Below are positions 26,566 through 34,643 of a stretch of DNA of 41,455 nucleotides, one piece after another. The notes beneath the pieces are model-generated. The model saw nothing but the letters and a program-made list of their open reading frames with translations. It ran no database searches and was not told the origin of the DNA. The stretch covers positions 1 through 41,455 of the forward strand of contig CAMAWJ010000003.1 of assembly GCA_945861955.1 (NCBI GenBank), written 5' to 3'. The stretch comes from Bifidobacterium breve (GTDB taxonomy: Bacteria > Actinomycetota > Thermoleophilia > Gaiellales > F1-60-MAGs149). Position 1 is the stretch's first letter, and each line of letters begins with the position of its first letter. The position numbers and the translations under genes are program-made.

Positions 26566-27345
26566 ATGGCCGACAAAGCAAAAACACCACCTCCCCCGAA
26601 GAAGCCGTACACCAAGGATGGTGGGTCGCGCCGCAACCTCTGGGTGATCATCGGTGTCGCTGCAGTCGTCGCCGCGATCGCTGCTGGGGTGCTGATCTAC
26701 GTCTCCCAGCAGTCGAGCACCCCCAGCAATGGGAGCGGTGCCAGCGCAACCGACGTCGCAGCTGGCAAGCTGAAGGGCGTCAAAGAGGTCACCGCACGCT
26801 TTGAGGGCATCCCACAGAACGGCAACACCCTCGGCGATCCAGCCGCGCCGGTCACGATCACGGAGTACGCCGATCTACGTTGTCCAGCCTGCCAGAGTTT
26901 CGCTCTCGACCAAATGCCTCAGGTCATCACCGACCTCGTCAAGTCCGGCCAGGCCAAGTATCAGTTTCGGATCTGGCCCATCCTAGGGACGGATTCCGTG
27001 TCGGCGGCACAATGTGGCATCGCAGCGCAGCAGCAGAACAAGCTGTTTGAGTATCAGGACATCTGGTACATCAACCAGCAGGACGAGATGACCGACTATG
27101 CAACGCCCGCCTTCTGCAACGGCATTGCCACGTCGCTCGGTCTCGATCTGACCACGTTCGATAAGGACCGCCAGAACGAGACTCTCTGGAGCCCCGAGAT
27201 TCAGGACGTCCAAGTCGTCGCGGCCCAGCAGGGCTTCGGTGGTACGCCGTCATTCATCATCACCGGCCCCAAGGGTGAGAAGGTTCTGGGTGGAGCGATT
27301 CCAACGGCCGAGACTATCGCCGCAACAGTCAAAGCCGTCTCCTAA
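26566..27345 (+). CDS. Membrane-anchored DsbA-like thioredoxin-fold protein
   Basis: 259 residues: proline/lysine-rich cytoplasmic N-terminus, one TM segment (LWVIIGVAAVVAAIAAGVLIYV), then a DsbA/Thioredoxin_4 domain. Seen: ITEYADLRCPACQSFALDQMP with a CPAC active site, and the cis-Pro loop GFGGTPSFIITGPKG. It is expected to act outside the membrane in disulfide formation or exchange. The start was moved to the ATG at 26566 (GAGGA six bases upstream). xseA follows after 3 bases. Confidence 0.92.
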   Translation: MADKAKTPPPPKKPYTKDGGSRRNLWVIIGVAAVVAAIAAGVLIYVSQQSSTPSNGSGASATDVAAGKLKGVKEVTARFEGIPQNGNTLGDPAAPVTITEYADLRCPACQSFALDQMPQVITDLVKSGQAKYQFRIWPILGTDSVSAAQCGIAAQQQNKLFEYQDIWYINQQDEMTDYATPAFCNGIATSLGLDLTTFDKDRQNETLWSPEIQDVQVVAAQQGFGGTPSFIITGPKGEKVLGGAIPTAETIAATVKAVS

Positions 27346-27348
27346 CGC

Positions 27349-28698
27349 GTGGAGGTCCCCACCGTCGACGCGGTTGCCGAATCGCCAAGCGCGATCTGGC
27401 GCCGCGTCGAGGGGGCACTTGAGGACTTGGGCGGCGGCGTTGTTGAAGCCGAGGTACAGAAGTGTTTCCGCGCCTCGTCTGGGCACGTCTATCTCGATCT
27501 GACCGATGGCGAGGCGCTCGTCAAGTGCGTGATCTGGAAGAGCAACGCCGACCGGATTACCGAGCTGCCTCACGAAGGCCAACTGATCCAGGCGCGCTAC
27601 TCAAAGATTCGCGTCTACGCCAAAAATGGTTCGGTCTCGCTCGACGTCAATGCGATTCGCGGTGCCGGCGAAGGCGAGCTGCTCGCCCGTGTCCATGAGG
27701 CACTCGCACGGTTGGTGGCAGATGGACTCACTGATCCGGAGAGCAAGCTCCCCATCCCCCGCTTTCCTCGCCGTGTCGGACTTGTGACGGGCCGCGGCTC
27801 GGACGCTGAGGCAGATGTCATCCGCGCCCTTCGGGATCGCTTTGCACCAACTCGAATCGCCGTCTCCTACTCCCTCGTCCAAGGCGTTAACGCCGTGCCC
27901 GAGCTGATCGACGCCTTGGCGCGGCTCGACATGGAGCCCGACGTGGATGTGATCATTCTGGCCCGCGGCGGTGGCAGCGTCGAAGACCTGCTCCCCTTCT
28001 CTGACGAGCGTCTCTGCCGTGCAATCGCTGCACTCGGAACACCCGTCGTGACGTCAATTGGCCACACCAAGCAGCGTCCGAACTGCGACCACGTCGCCAG
28101 CGCCGCCGCCGAGGTGCCCGCCCGGGCCGCCGAGCGCGTGGTGCCAAGCGCCGCCGAGCTTGTCGAGCGAATCGACCGTCGCATTGCGGAGCTGACGGGG
28201 ATCGCGTGGGGTGCTCTCGCGACAGCCGAGGCTCAGATCGACCGCAGCGCGATGCGTCCGGCTGGACAGGCTGCGCTGATTGCCCGTCTCGGACGCATCG
28301 ACCTTGCCGGACAGTCTCTCTCCCACGCGTTGACGATCGCCGCGACCGCGCCGCGCGAACGCATCACACGGAGTGCCACGACGATGCTTCAGGCGCTGCA
28401 GGCCGTCCCCCGCGCAGCCTCGCTCGATGCCGTCCGCGAACGTCTTGGCCGCGCCACAGGCGCCCTGCGCCACCAACTAGCGCTCGGTGCGACTTCACTC
28501 ACCGGCGCGCTCAACCTCGTGCGGGCACGCGATTGGCGCGAACGCGGGTTCGCGCTGGTTCGCCTCGCAACGGGCGACCTCGTGCCCAGCACCGACGGTC
28601 TCGCTGCCGGACAACATGTGACCATTCAGTTGAAGGGCGGAACGCTTGCTGCAACCATCGAGCACGTCCACCCCGACGAGACGGAGACCGAGCAATGA
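27349..28698 (+). CDS. xseA: Exodeoxyribonuclease VII large subunit
   Basis: 449 residues. N-terminal OB fold (about 5-105), then the ExoVII domain with GLVTGRGSDAEADVIRALRDRFAPTRIAVSYSLVQG, VIILARGGGSVEDLLPFSDERLCRAI and TSIGHTKQRPNCDHVASAAAEVP, followed by helices. The GHExD...DxVAD motif of the family is altered to GHTKQRPNCDHVAS: His and the later Asp stay, Glu and the first Asp do not. Start GTG 27349, 3 bases after the DsbA-like gene. It overlaps xseB (ATGA), so both subunits are made together. Confidence 0.93.
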   Translation: MEVPTVDAVAESPSAIWRRVEGALEDLGGGVVEAEVQKCFRASSGHVYLDLTDGEALVKCVIWKSNADRITELPHEGQLIQARYSKIRVYAKNGSVSLDVNAIRGAGEGELLARVHEALARLVADGLTDPESKLPIPRFPRRVGLVTGRGSDAEADVIRALRDRFAPTRIAVSYSLVQGVNAVPELIDALARLDMEPDVDVIILARGGGSVEDLLPFSDERLCRAIAALGTPVVTSIGHTKQRPNCDHVASAAAEVPARAAERVVPSAAELVERIDRRIAELTGIAWGALATAEAQIDRSAMRPAGQAALIARLGRIDLAGQSLSHALTIAATAPRERITRSATTMLQALQAVPRAASLDAVRERLGRATGALRHQLALGATSLTGALNLVRARDWRERGFALVRLATGDLVPSTDGLAAGQHVTIQLKGGTLAATIEHVHPDETETEQ

Positions 28699-28940
28699 GT
28701 AAGCCACAACACGTGTCGTTTGAGAAAGGCCTTGAGCGACTCGAGGCAATCGCCGAGCGACTCGGCGAGGCCGAGCTGAGTGTCGAGGAAACGATTGGTC
28801 TCCTGCGCGAAGGCAAAGGTCTAGAGCAGGCGCTGCGCGGCTACCTCGAGACGGCAGAGCACGACCTGCAGGAGATCGAAGCCGGGCGGGGACTGACGGA
28901 GTTTGTGATCGACCGCCCCGCGGATCCACCAAAGTCCTAG
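28695..28940 (+). CDS. xseB: Exodeoxyribonuclease VII small subunit
   Basis: 81 residues starting at the ATG that overlaps the xseA stop. FEKGLERLEAIAERLGEAELSVEETIGLLREGKGLEQALRGYLETAEHDLQEI follows the XseB pattern (FExxLxxLExIVxxLExGxLxLExxLxxFExGxxL). It is hidden in the ORF track inside a longer 28206 frame. Confidence 0.94.
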   Translation: MSKPQHVSFEKGLERLEAIAERLGEAELSVEETIGLLREGKGLEQALRGYLETAEHDLQEIEAGRGLTEFVIDRPADPPKS

Positions 28941-28983
28941 CCCCAATCCGTGCACGGTGATCGCATCTGTCACGCTTTGCTCG

Positions 28984-29916
28984 ATGGCTGATCCGATCAT
29001 TCGCTGCGAAGGTGTCACCCGCACCTTCGGCAATCGCACTGCTCTCGATAACGTCACGTTGACCGTCGAGCCTGGCCGCTGCTTCGGCTTTCTTGGCCCA
29101 AACGGCGCTGGCAAGACGACGCTGATTCGTTGCCTCCTTGGGCTTGCTCGCCCGACGAGCGGCAACATCGTGGTGCGCGGCTTCGACATCAGCCGCGAGC
29201 CCGCTGCCGCACTGGCCCGCGTGGGCGCGATCGTCGAAGAGCCTCGCTTCTACGGCTACCTCAGCGGTCGCCAAAATCTCGAACTGTGGGCAGCCTACGT
29301 TGGTGCTGATGCGATCTCCCGCGTGCCCGCCTTGCTGTCCCGCGTGGGGCTTGATACCCGCGCGGGCGACAAAGTTTCAACGTACTCGCTCGGCATGCGC
29401 CAGCGCCTTGGCGTCGCGCGAGCACTCTTGTCCGATCCAGAGGTGCTCGTCTTGGACGAGCCGACGAATGGTCTCGACCCAGATGGGGTCGCCGAGTTTC
29501 GCGTCCTGATCCGCTCGCTCGTCGAGCAAGATGGTCGTGCAGTGTTCATTTCTTCGCATCTGCTCGACGAGATCGAGAAGATTTGTGACGACCTCGCGAT
29601 CGTCAACCAGGGCCGTGTGATCACATCGGGGACGTTGGCCGAGCTGATCGCCGCTGGCGGGCGCGAGTTGAGGGTTGAATGTGACGACCCAGCGCGCGCC
29701 GAAGCGTTGCTTCGCGGGCTGCCGACGGTCTCGGCAGTGACCGTCTCGGCCAACGGCACGCTGTCGGTGCAGTTGGCTCCCGATTCGACCGAGACGCGCG
29801 CCGGTGTCAATCGCAAACTGATCGAGGCCGGGCTCGCCGTCAGCCGACTCGAACCACGCGAGGATTCGCTCGAGGAGCGCTATCTATCGCTCGTGCACGA
29901 GGCGGGTCAGGCATGA
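28984..29916 (+). CDS. ABC transporter ATP-binding protein
   Basis: About 310 residues. Walker A GPNGAGKTT, Q-loop region GAIVEEPRFYGYLSGRQNLE, signature YSLGMRQRLGVARAL, Walker B VLVLDEPTNGLDP, H-loop FISSHLLDEIEK, and a C-terminal extension as in DrrA/CcmA exporters. The ATG at 28984 is preferred to the GTG at 28957 because the core starts right after it (MADPIIRCEGVTRTFG). It overlaps the permease by four bases. Similar architecture to the exporter at the window start, but a separate locus. Confidence 0.92.
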   Translation: MADPIIRCEGVTRTFGNRTALDNVTLTVEPGRCFGFLGPNGAGKTTLIRCLLGLARPTSGNIVVRGFDISREPAAALARVGAIVEEPRFYGYLSGRQNLELWAAYVGADAISRVPALLSRVGLDTRAGDKVSTYSLGMRQRLGVARALLSDPEVLVLDEPTNGLDPDGVAEFRVLIRSLVEQDGRAVFISSHLLDEIEKICDDLAIVNQGRVITSGTLAELIAAGGRELRVECDDPARAEALLRGLPTVSAVTVSANGTLSVQLAPDSTETRAGVNRKLIEAGLAVSRLEPREDSLEERYLSLVHEAGQA

Positions 29917-30656
29917 TCGCCGTCGCCCGCGCCGACCTGCGCCGCATGCTTGCTCGCCGCGGTCTGATCCTCGCGAGCGTGCTCGTTCCGGTCGCAATCG
30001 TGCTGGTGCTCGCAGCCGTCTTGATGTTCCTACACACCCGCAATGCGGTCGATCACCCGTCCGTGGGTGGCTCTGCGTTTTTCTCGTTTATTTCGCTGCT
30101 CGGTATTATCTCGGTCGTGTTCGGCACGGTGATCGGTGCGATCTTTGGCGCCGAAGATGTTGCCAGCGGCACGCTGCGGTACATCTTGCTGACCGGCTTT
30201 TCGCGCCTGCGACTCTTCCTCACAAGAATCCCCGTGCTGGCAATCGTGGCGATCGGTGTGGCACTTCCGGCCTTCGTGCTCTTGCTGATCGGTGCGCTGA
30301 TTCTCCCGCACGCAGGCGAGCCCAGCGTGACGGCGAGCGAGGTCGGACGCCTGCTGCTCAGCCTCGTACTCAACGTCGGTATCTACGCGTTGATTGCGTA
30401 CGGCATCGGCGTCGCAATTCGCTCGACTGGTGGAGCGATTGCCCTCGCGCTCGGACTCAACCTGATCGGCATCAGCCTGTTCAACCTGATTACCCTCGCG
30501 GTGCCAGGCGTCGAGCCCTGGCTGCTCGATTCGGCACTCACCCGCGTGTCCGACGGCGGCGACACCAGCATTGCGATTGCGATCGTCGCGTTGATCGTCT
30601 GGCCCGCTGTGTTTCTCGCTATTGGCGTCGTTCGCGCGTTGCGCACTGAGGCCTAG
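29913..30656 (+). CDS. ABC-2 type transporter permease
   Basis: 247 residues with about six membrane spans. The stretch GAEDVASGTLRYILLTGFSRLRLFLTRIPVLAIVAIG is the characteristic ABC-2 permease segment (G.xxEExxGTLxxLLxxPxxR). It starts inside the ATPase stop (ATGA) and ends with a stop that shares one base with the next gene's GTG. Substrate unknown. Confidence 0.88.
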   Translation: MIAVARADLRRMLARRGLILASVLVPVAIVLVLAAVLMFLHTRNAVDHPSVGGSAFFSFISLLGIISVVFGTVIGAIFGAEDVASGTLRYILLTGFSRLRLFLTRIPVLAIVAIGVALPAFVLLLIGALILPHAGEPSVTASEVGRLLLSLVLNVGIYALIAYGIGVAIRSTGGAIALALGLNLIGISLFNLITLAVPGVEPWLLDSALTRVSDGGDTSIAIAIVALIVWPAVFLAIGVVRALRTEA

Positions 30657-31684
30657 TGCCGCACGTTTCTTCGGAAATCGCTCCTGGCTGCTTTGCGGCG
30701 CCACTCGCCTCACTCGGGCGCGACACGGTGCCGACGGGTGAGCACTTCGTTCGCAGCCACTTCGGCGTACCGCAACTCGATACGGATCTGCACGCCATCG
30801 AGATCACGGGGCTCGTCAAGCGCTCGGTGCGTTGGACGCTGAATGACTTTCGCAAGCTGTCGCAGATCTCGACGCACGTGACGCTCGAATGCGCCGGGCA
30901 TCGCCGCCTGGAGCTCGACCCTTCGGCACCCGGCGTGCCGTGGCACCTCGGCGCGGTGAGCCACGCTCGCTGGGCGGGTGCGCAGTTGGCGGACCTTTTT
31001 GAGATTGTGCGCCCACTCCCCGAGGCCACGCACATCGTCTTGAGCGGTGCGGACGTAGGCGACGTTGAGGGGCGCACGAACCCAGAAGCGTTTGCGCGCG
31101 CAATCCCTTTGCGTGATCCCGTGGTGCGCGAAATCATCCTCGCTTGGTCGATGAACGGAAAGGGGTTGACGCCCGAGCATGGAGCCCCACTCCGTGCCGT
31201 CGTCCCCGGGTGGTACGCCGTGTCGTCGGTCAAGTGGCTCAACCGCATCGAGTTTGTCAGCCACGCGTTCGACGGCTTCTTTCAGGCGGTCGACTATCGC
31301 GTCAAGGAGGCGGGTGACGAGGGACCGGGCCGCGAGCTGACCGTCATGCCCACGCACTCGCTCATTACGTCGCCCAGCGAGTCCGAGACGATCCACGCGG
31401 GCGCAGTGGTGGTGGCGGGAACGGCCTGGGGCGGCGTCGGCGGCATTGGCCCCGTTGAACTCCAAGTCGATGACGGGGCCTGGCAGCGGGTTCGCACGGA
31501 GCCCGGCCCGGGCATTCACGCCCCGACGCAGTTTGCGCACACGATCGACCTTGCCCCCGGGACACACACGGTGCGCGCCCGTGCCACCGATCGCAAAGGC
31601 AACACGCAACCCGACTCAATCCCGTGGAACAGCCGCGGCTACGGCGTCAACACCGTGCACACGTTGACGCTCAACGTCATCTAG
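30656..31684 (+). CDS. Sulfite-oxidase-fold molybdopterin protein
   Basis: 342 residues. Moco-binding domain (about 15-210): LECAGHRRLEL holds the expected Mo-ligating Cys (family CAGNRR; here His for Asn), VLSGADVGDVEGR, AWSMNGKGLTPEHGAPLRAVVPGWYAVSSVKWLNRIEF. Then a Mo-co dimerisation domain (about 225-340). There is no heme domain and no visible Tat or Sec signal, so it looks cytoplasmic. Electron acceptor and substrate are unknown; sulfite is only the family default. The start is GTG sharing a base with the permease stop; its end overlaps convergent rbsK by 8 bases. Confidence 0.88.
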   Translation: MPHVSSEIAPGCFAAPLASLGRDTVPTGEHFVRSHFGVPQLDTDLHAIEITGLVKRSVRWTLNDFRKLSQISTHVTLECAGHRRLELDPSAPGVPWHLGAVSHARWAGAQLADLFEIVRPLPEATHIVLSGADVGDVEGRTNPEAFARAIPLRDPVVREIILAWSMNGKGLTPEHGAPLRAVVPGWYAVSSVKWLNRIEFVSHAFDGFFQAVDYRVKEAGDEGPGRELTVMPTHSLITSPSESETIHAGAVVVAGTAWGGVGGIGPVELQVDDGAWQRVRTEPGPGIHAPTQFAHTIDLAPGTHTVRARATDRKGNTQPDSIPWNSRGYGVNTVHTLTLNVI

Positions 31685-32522
31685 CGCCCTGCGACAGCGT
31701 GCTCTGCGACGCGGCCGCCACTGCACCTGCCAGCGCCTCGGCGAGCGGTACGCCCTCTGCGATGCCCGCGGCGAGTGTCCCGCAAAGACAATCGCCGGCA
31801 CCCGTCGTGTCGACGGCGTCAACGATCGGCGCAGCGATGTGCTGCACACCGTCGGCCGTACACAGCAACGCACCCTGCTTCCCAAGCGTGACAATCACTG
31901 CGGCCCCGGTCTGTTCTTGGAGCAGCACTGCGGCTTGCTCGGGGTCGCTCTCGCCCGTCAGATCGGCCGCCTCATGTTCGTTAGGTACGAGCAGCGGATG
32001 ACATGCGAGCAGGCGGGGTGGCAGCGGTCGCGATGGCGCGGGATTGACAACGACGCTCCAGCCCGCCAGCGCGGCAGCCTCAGCCGCTTGACAGAGGGCC
32101 GGGTCGGGCGCTTCGAACGACAGGAGGAGCGCGCCGCGAGCGCCAGCCAGCGCCTCCGTGGGGAACTCCTCAACGAGGCGATTCGCACCGGGAGCGACTG
32201 CAATCTGATTCCCACCGTCGGCCGCCACGGTAATCAACGCCACACCGGTCGCAGCGGCACTGGTCTGACGTACGTACGTCGTATCCACCTTGCTGCCAGC
32301 GAGGTCGGCGAGGGCAGAGGCACCGTCTGCGTCCGCGCCTACGCACCCCACCAGCTGCACCTGTGCTCCCGCCTTCGCGGCTGCCACTGCCTGGTTCGCG
32401 CCCTTGCCACCACCGAAACGCTGGAAGGAGCCACCCGAGACGGTCTGTCCCGCTTGCGGGAGGCGCTCAACCGTCACCACGAAGTCGACGTTAACGGAGC
32501 CGACGACAACCACATTGCCCAT
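31677..32522 (-). CDS. rbsK: Ribokinase-like PfkB sugar kinase
   Basis: 281 residues. Seen: VGSVNVDFVV, FGGGKGANQAVAAAKAGA (PfkB signature 1), VNPAPSRPLP, PNEHEAADLTG, TLGKQGALL and DTTGAGDCLCGTLAAG (signature 2 with the catalytic Asp). It fits ribokinase better than fructokinases or adenosine kinase. No ribose transporter is nearby. It follows the cysteine hydrolase gene by 13 bases, and its 3' end overlaps the convergent sulfite-oxidase-fold gene. Confidence 0.9.
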   Translation of the reverse strand: MGNVVVVGSVNVDFVVTVERLPQAGQTVSGGSFQRFGGGKGANQAVAAAKAGAQVQLVGCVGADADGASALADLAGSKVDTTYVRQTSAAATGVALITVAADGGNQIAVAPGANRLVEEFPTEALAGARGALLLSFEAPDPALCQAAEAAALAGWSVVVNPAPSRPLPPRLLACHPLLVPNEHEAADLTGESDPEQAAVLLQEQTGAAVIVTLGKQGALLCTADGVQHIAAPIVDAVDTTGAGDCLCGTLAAGIAEGVPLAEALAGAVAAASQSTLSQGAR

Positions 32523-32535
32523 CAGACGACGTTTC

Positions 32536-33090
32536 TCACGTCGTCGCCGACGCGAGGATTTCGGCGTTCGTCAGCGATGTTGCGCCGTACATCTGCTCGG
32601 CATACGCGAGCCCCGTCGCATTGTCTTCTGGTGTAAAGGCGGTAATGCCTTCCGTGGCCAAGACCACGCGATAGCCCGCGATAAAGGCATCGCCCGCGGT
32701 GTGCTGCACACAGATGTGCGCGTGCTGGCCCGTCACGATCACGGTCTCGACGCCACGCTGCCGCAGATACATATCGAGGCCCGTCTGATGAAAACCTGAG
32801 TAGTAGCGCTTGCCGAACTCGACATCTCCAGGCTCGGGCGCCAATTCCGGGATGACCTGCGCACCGGGCGTTCCCGCCAGTGCGTGCGGCCCCCACAGCT
32901 GTTCTTCAGCGTCGCCAGGGAGGTGCGCGTCGTTGACGTAACAGATCGGCCATCCGCGCTCGCGTGCGCCGTGGAGCAGCGCCGCAAGCGGCGCGATGAT
33001 TGCCTCTGAAGGCGGGTTGGCAAGCGCGCCTGTGACGAAGTCGACGAGCATGTCGGCGACGATCACTGCGGGTCGAGATAGGGGTTCCAT
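32536..33090 (-). CDS. Isochorismatase-like cysteine hydrolase (nicotinamidase-type)
   Basis: About 184 residues from the ATG at 33090; the ORF-track frame extends 179 residues further upstream, across the divergent GH gene, which is not credible. Candidate catalytic triad: Asp in IVADMLVDFV, Lys in EFGKRYYSGF, Cys in GQHAHICVQHTAGDA. The triad and AFxxTxLDxxLRxxxVxxxxVTG pattern suit amidases such as nicotinamidase. The substrate is uncertain. It probably forms an operon with rbsK; with NAD repair and nadD elsewhere in the window, a link to NAD salvage is possible but unproven. Confidence 0.85.
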   Translation of the reverse strand: MEPLSRPAVIVADMLVDFVTGALANPPSEAIIAPLAALLHGARERGWPICYVNDAHLPGDAEEQLWGPHALAGTPGAQVIPELAPEPGDVEFGKRYYSGFHQTGLDMYLRQRGVETVIVTGQHAHICVQHTAGDAFIAGYRVVLATEGITAFTPEDNATGLAYAEQMYGATSLTNAEILASATT

Positions 33091-33198
33091 GACACAAAAC
33101 CGTATCAATCCGTACCCGTTTGGACTATCTGAGATGAATCTGCGGATCACGTGTGGCACCATGAGCACAGTTGTTCCCGACCACGAGGTTGTCTCCGC

Positions 33199-34368
33199 AT
33201 GCAGATGCGCACTACTCACGCACGCCGAATTCTGATCACGCTCGCCGCATGCGTTGCCCTGCTCGCCATCCCCGCACTGGCCAGTGCGAACAAGAACCTC
33301 CGTACTGGCTTTCTTGATAACTCCTACGTGATATCCGACCCGGCGGGCTTCTGGTCGGATGCAGTTGACCTGAATGTGGGCTTCATGCGCTGGGATGTTC
33401 AGTGGGTACACATGGCAGTCACCAAGCCTACGAACCCCCGCAACGTCGAAGATCCAGCCTACAGCTGGGGCGCAACCGACAATTTCGTCAGGCAGGCCGC
33501 TGAGCATGGCCTGCAAGACCGCATCATGTTTACCGTCTGGGCGACACCAAAGTGGGCCTCCTCGTTGAACGCCTCGGGCACGACTGCGGATATGCCAAGG
33601 ATCGACGCCTGGCGCGCCTTCGTGCACGTTGTCGCCACGCGCTACTCGGGCAACTACACCCCGCCCGGTGCTACCACCCCGCTGCCGCGCGTTATCTCGT
33701 ATGAGACTTGGAACGAGCCCAACGCCTCGTTTGCTCTGCGACCTCAGATCGTCAATGGCAAGGCCGTCTCGCCCGGCAACTACGTCAAGCTGCTGAACGC
33801 GTTGAAGTCGGAGGTCACGAAGGTCGTCTCTTTCAAGCCAACCTTCGTCGCAGGTGCGCTCTACAAGCAGGGTGGACGGCGTAGCGTCACACCGATCAAC
33901 TTTATACGTGGAATGGCGGCCGCGAAAGCGAAGTTTGACGTGCTATCGATGCACCCTTACAACAACACGCCGCGGCTCGGTCTCAAGGATGGGCTCGACC
34001 AGAGCAAGACGAATCCGAAGTTCATCGGCATCGGTAACTTCGATACCTTCATCACGTTGTCCAACCAGATCTTTGGCAAGAAGCGCCCGATCTGGGTGAC
34101 AGAGTTTGGTTGGCAGACGCCGAGAGACGGCAAGAACCAGTACGTCGCCACCGTCCAGCAACAGGCGCAATTCGCCTACGAGTCCGTGCAGCGACTCAAG
34201 CAACTGCCTCAGGTTGAGCGGGCTGCGTGGTTCCTCCTCCGCGACGATCCGCCCGGGAATGGCACGCGCTACACCACCGGCTTGCGTACCTTCGATGGCA
34301 CCAAGAAGCCCTCCTTTAACACGTGGAAGTCAGCAACCACGAAACTGCGGCGCTCGCCGATCAGGTAG
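33199..34368 (+). CDS. Secreted clan-A type glycoside hydrolase (GH5/GH39-like)
   Basis: 389 residues with an N-terminal Sec signal (RRILITLAACVALLAIPALASA). TIM-barrel hydrolase features: WDVQWVHM, ATPKWAS, ISYETWNEPN (acid/base Glu near residue 173), LSMHPYNNTP and PIWVTEFGWQT (nucleophile Glu near 302). These are the strand-4 and strand-7 glutamates of clan GH-A. The exact family and the glycan are not clear. The start at 33199 uses the ATG with GAGG upstream; ATG 33205 is also possible. It is followed by a strong hairpin and then the acyl-transfer module, so it may trim the same surface polymer. Confidence 0.85.
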   Translation: MQMRTTHARRILITLAACVALLAIPALASANKNLRTGFLDNSYVISDPAGFWSDAVDLNVGFMRWDVQWVHMAVTKPTNPRNVEDPAYSWGATDNFVRQAAEHGLQDRIMFTVWATPKWASSLNASGTTADMPRIDAWRAFVHVVATRYSGNYTPPGATTPLPRVISYETWNEPNASFALRPQIVNGKAVSPGNYVKLLNALKSEVTKVVSFKPTFVAGALYKQGGRRSVTPINFIRGMAAAKAKFDVLSMHPYNNTPRLGLKDGLDQSKTNPKFIGIGNFDTFITLSNQIFGKKRPIWVTEFGWQTPRDGKNQYVATVQQQAQFAYESVQRLKQLPQVERAAWFLLRDDPPGNGTRYTTGLRTFDGTKKPSFNTWKSATTKLRRSPIR

Positions 34369-34371
34369 CTC

Positions 34372-34417
34372 GTTGTTGGTGGTGCGGCGGATCTATTTCG
34401 GCCGCACCACCAACAAC
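34372..34417. terminator. Perfect 17-bp hairpin after the glycoside hydrolase
   Basis: GTTGTTGGTGGTGCGGC, 12-base loop, GCCGCACCACCAACAAC: perfect 17-bp stem starting 4 bases after the stop. There is no clear T-run, so it may be a terminator, an mRNA-stabilising stem or a REP-like unit. Confidence 0.6.
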
Positions 34418-34460
34418 TAAACCCCATATTCGCTGGGCACGGCTCAGTCGCTAGGGGCAG

Positions 34461-34512
34461 TCTCTACGCTATGTCTCTATGCAGTGTCTCTTTGCAGTGT
34501 CTCTATGCTGTG
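34461..34512. repeat. Four tandem 13-bp repeats upstream of the MBOAT gene
   Basis: TCTCTACGCTATG, TCTCTATGCAGTG, TCTCTTTGCAGTG, TCTCTATGCTGTG in direct succession, 52 bp. The units differ at 1-5 positions. They lie 125 bases before the MBOAT start and may be regulator sites or a slippage-prone array; coding is unlikely. Confidence 0.8.
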
Positions 34513-34523
34513 GGCGACCGCGA

Positions 34524-34643
34524 ATGCTGACCATCGATGCGCCGCAGCAACAGCAATCCGAGCTCAGCGATGGGCTCCAGACCCTCACTCGTCGTCTTGC
34601 GTTGCACCAGGACACCGCCGTCGCGTTGGCCGTTCGATGCTAG
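34524..34643 (+). CDS. Possible 39-residue ORF ahead of the MBOAT gene
   Basis: Not in the ORF track (short). The ATG at 34524 opens a frame encoding MLTIDAPQQQQSELSDGL..., polar and helical in character, ending VRC, whose TAG overlaps the MBOAT start by 7 bases (ATGCTAG). The MBOAT gene has no good Shine-Dalgarno, so coupling to this ORF would explain its translation. I recognise no family; it may be only a leader peptide or chance. Confidence 0.35.
   Translation: MLTIDAPQQQQSELSDGLQTLTRRLALHQDTAVALAVRC

Noticed and set aside
28206-28940. 244-aa ORF covering xseB
   Set aside because: Only the last 81 codons, from the ATG at 28695, match XseB; the rest is a shadow of xseA.
32536-33627. Long form (363 aa) of the cysteine hydrolase ORF
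   Set aside because: The first 179 residues run antisense through the GH gene start and are unconserved; the family domain starts at the ATG at 33090.
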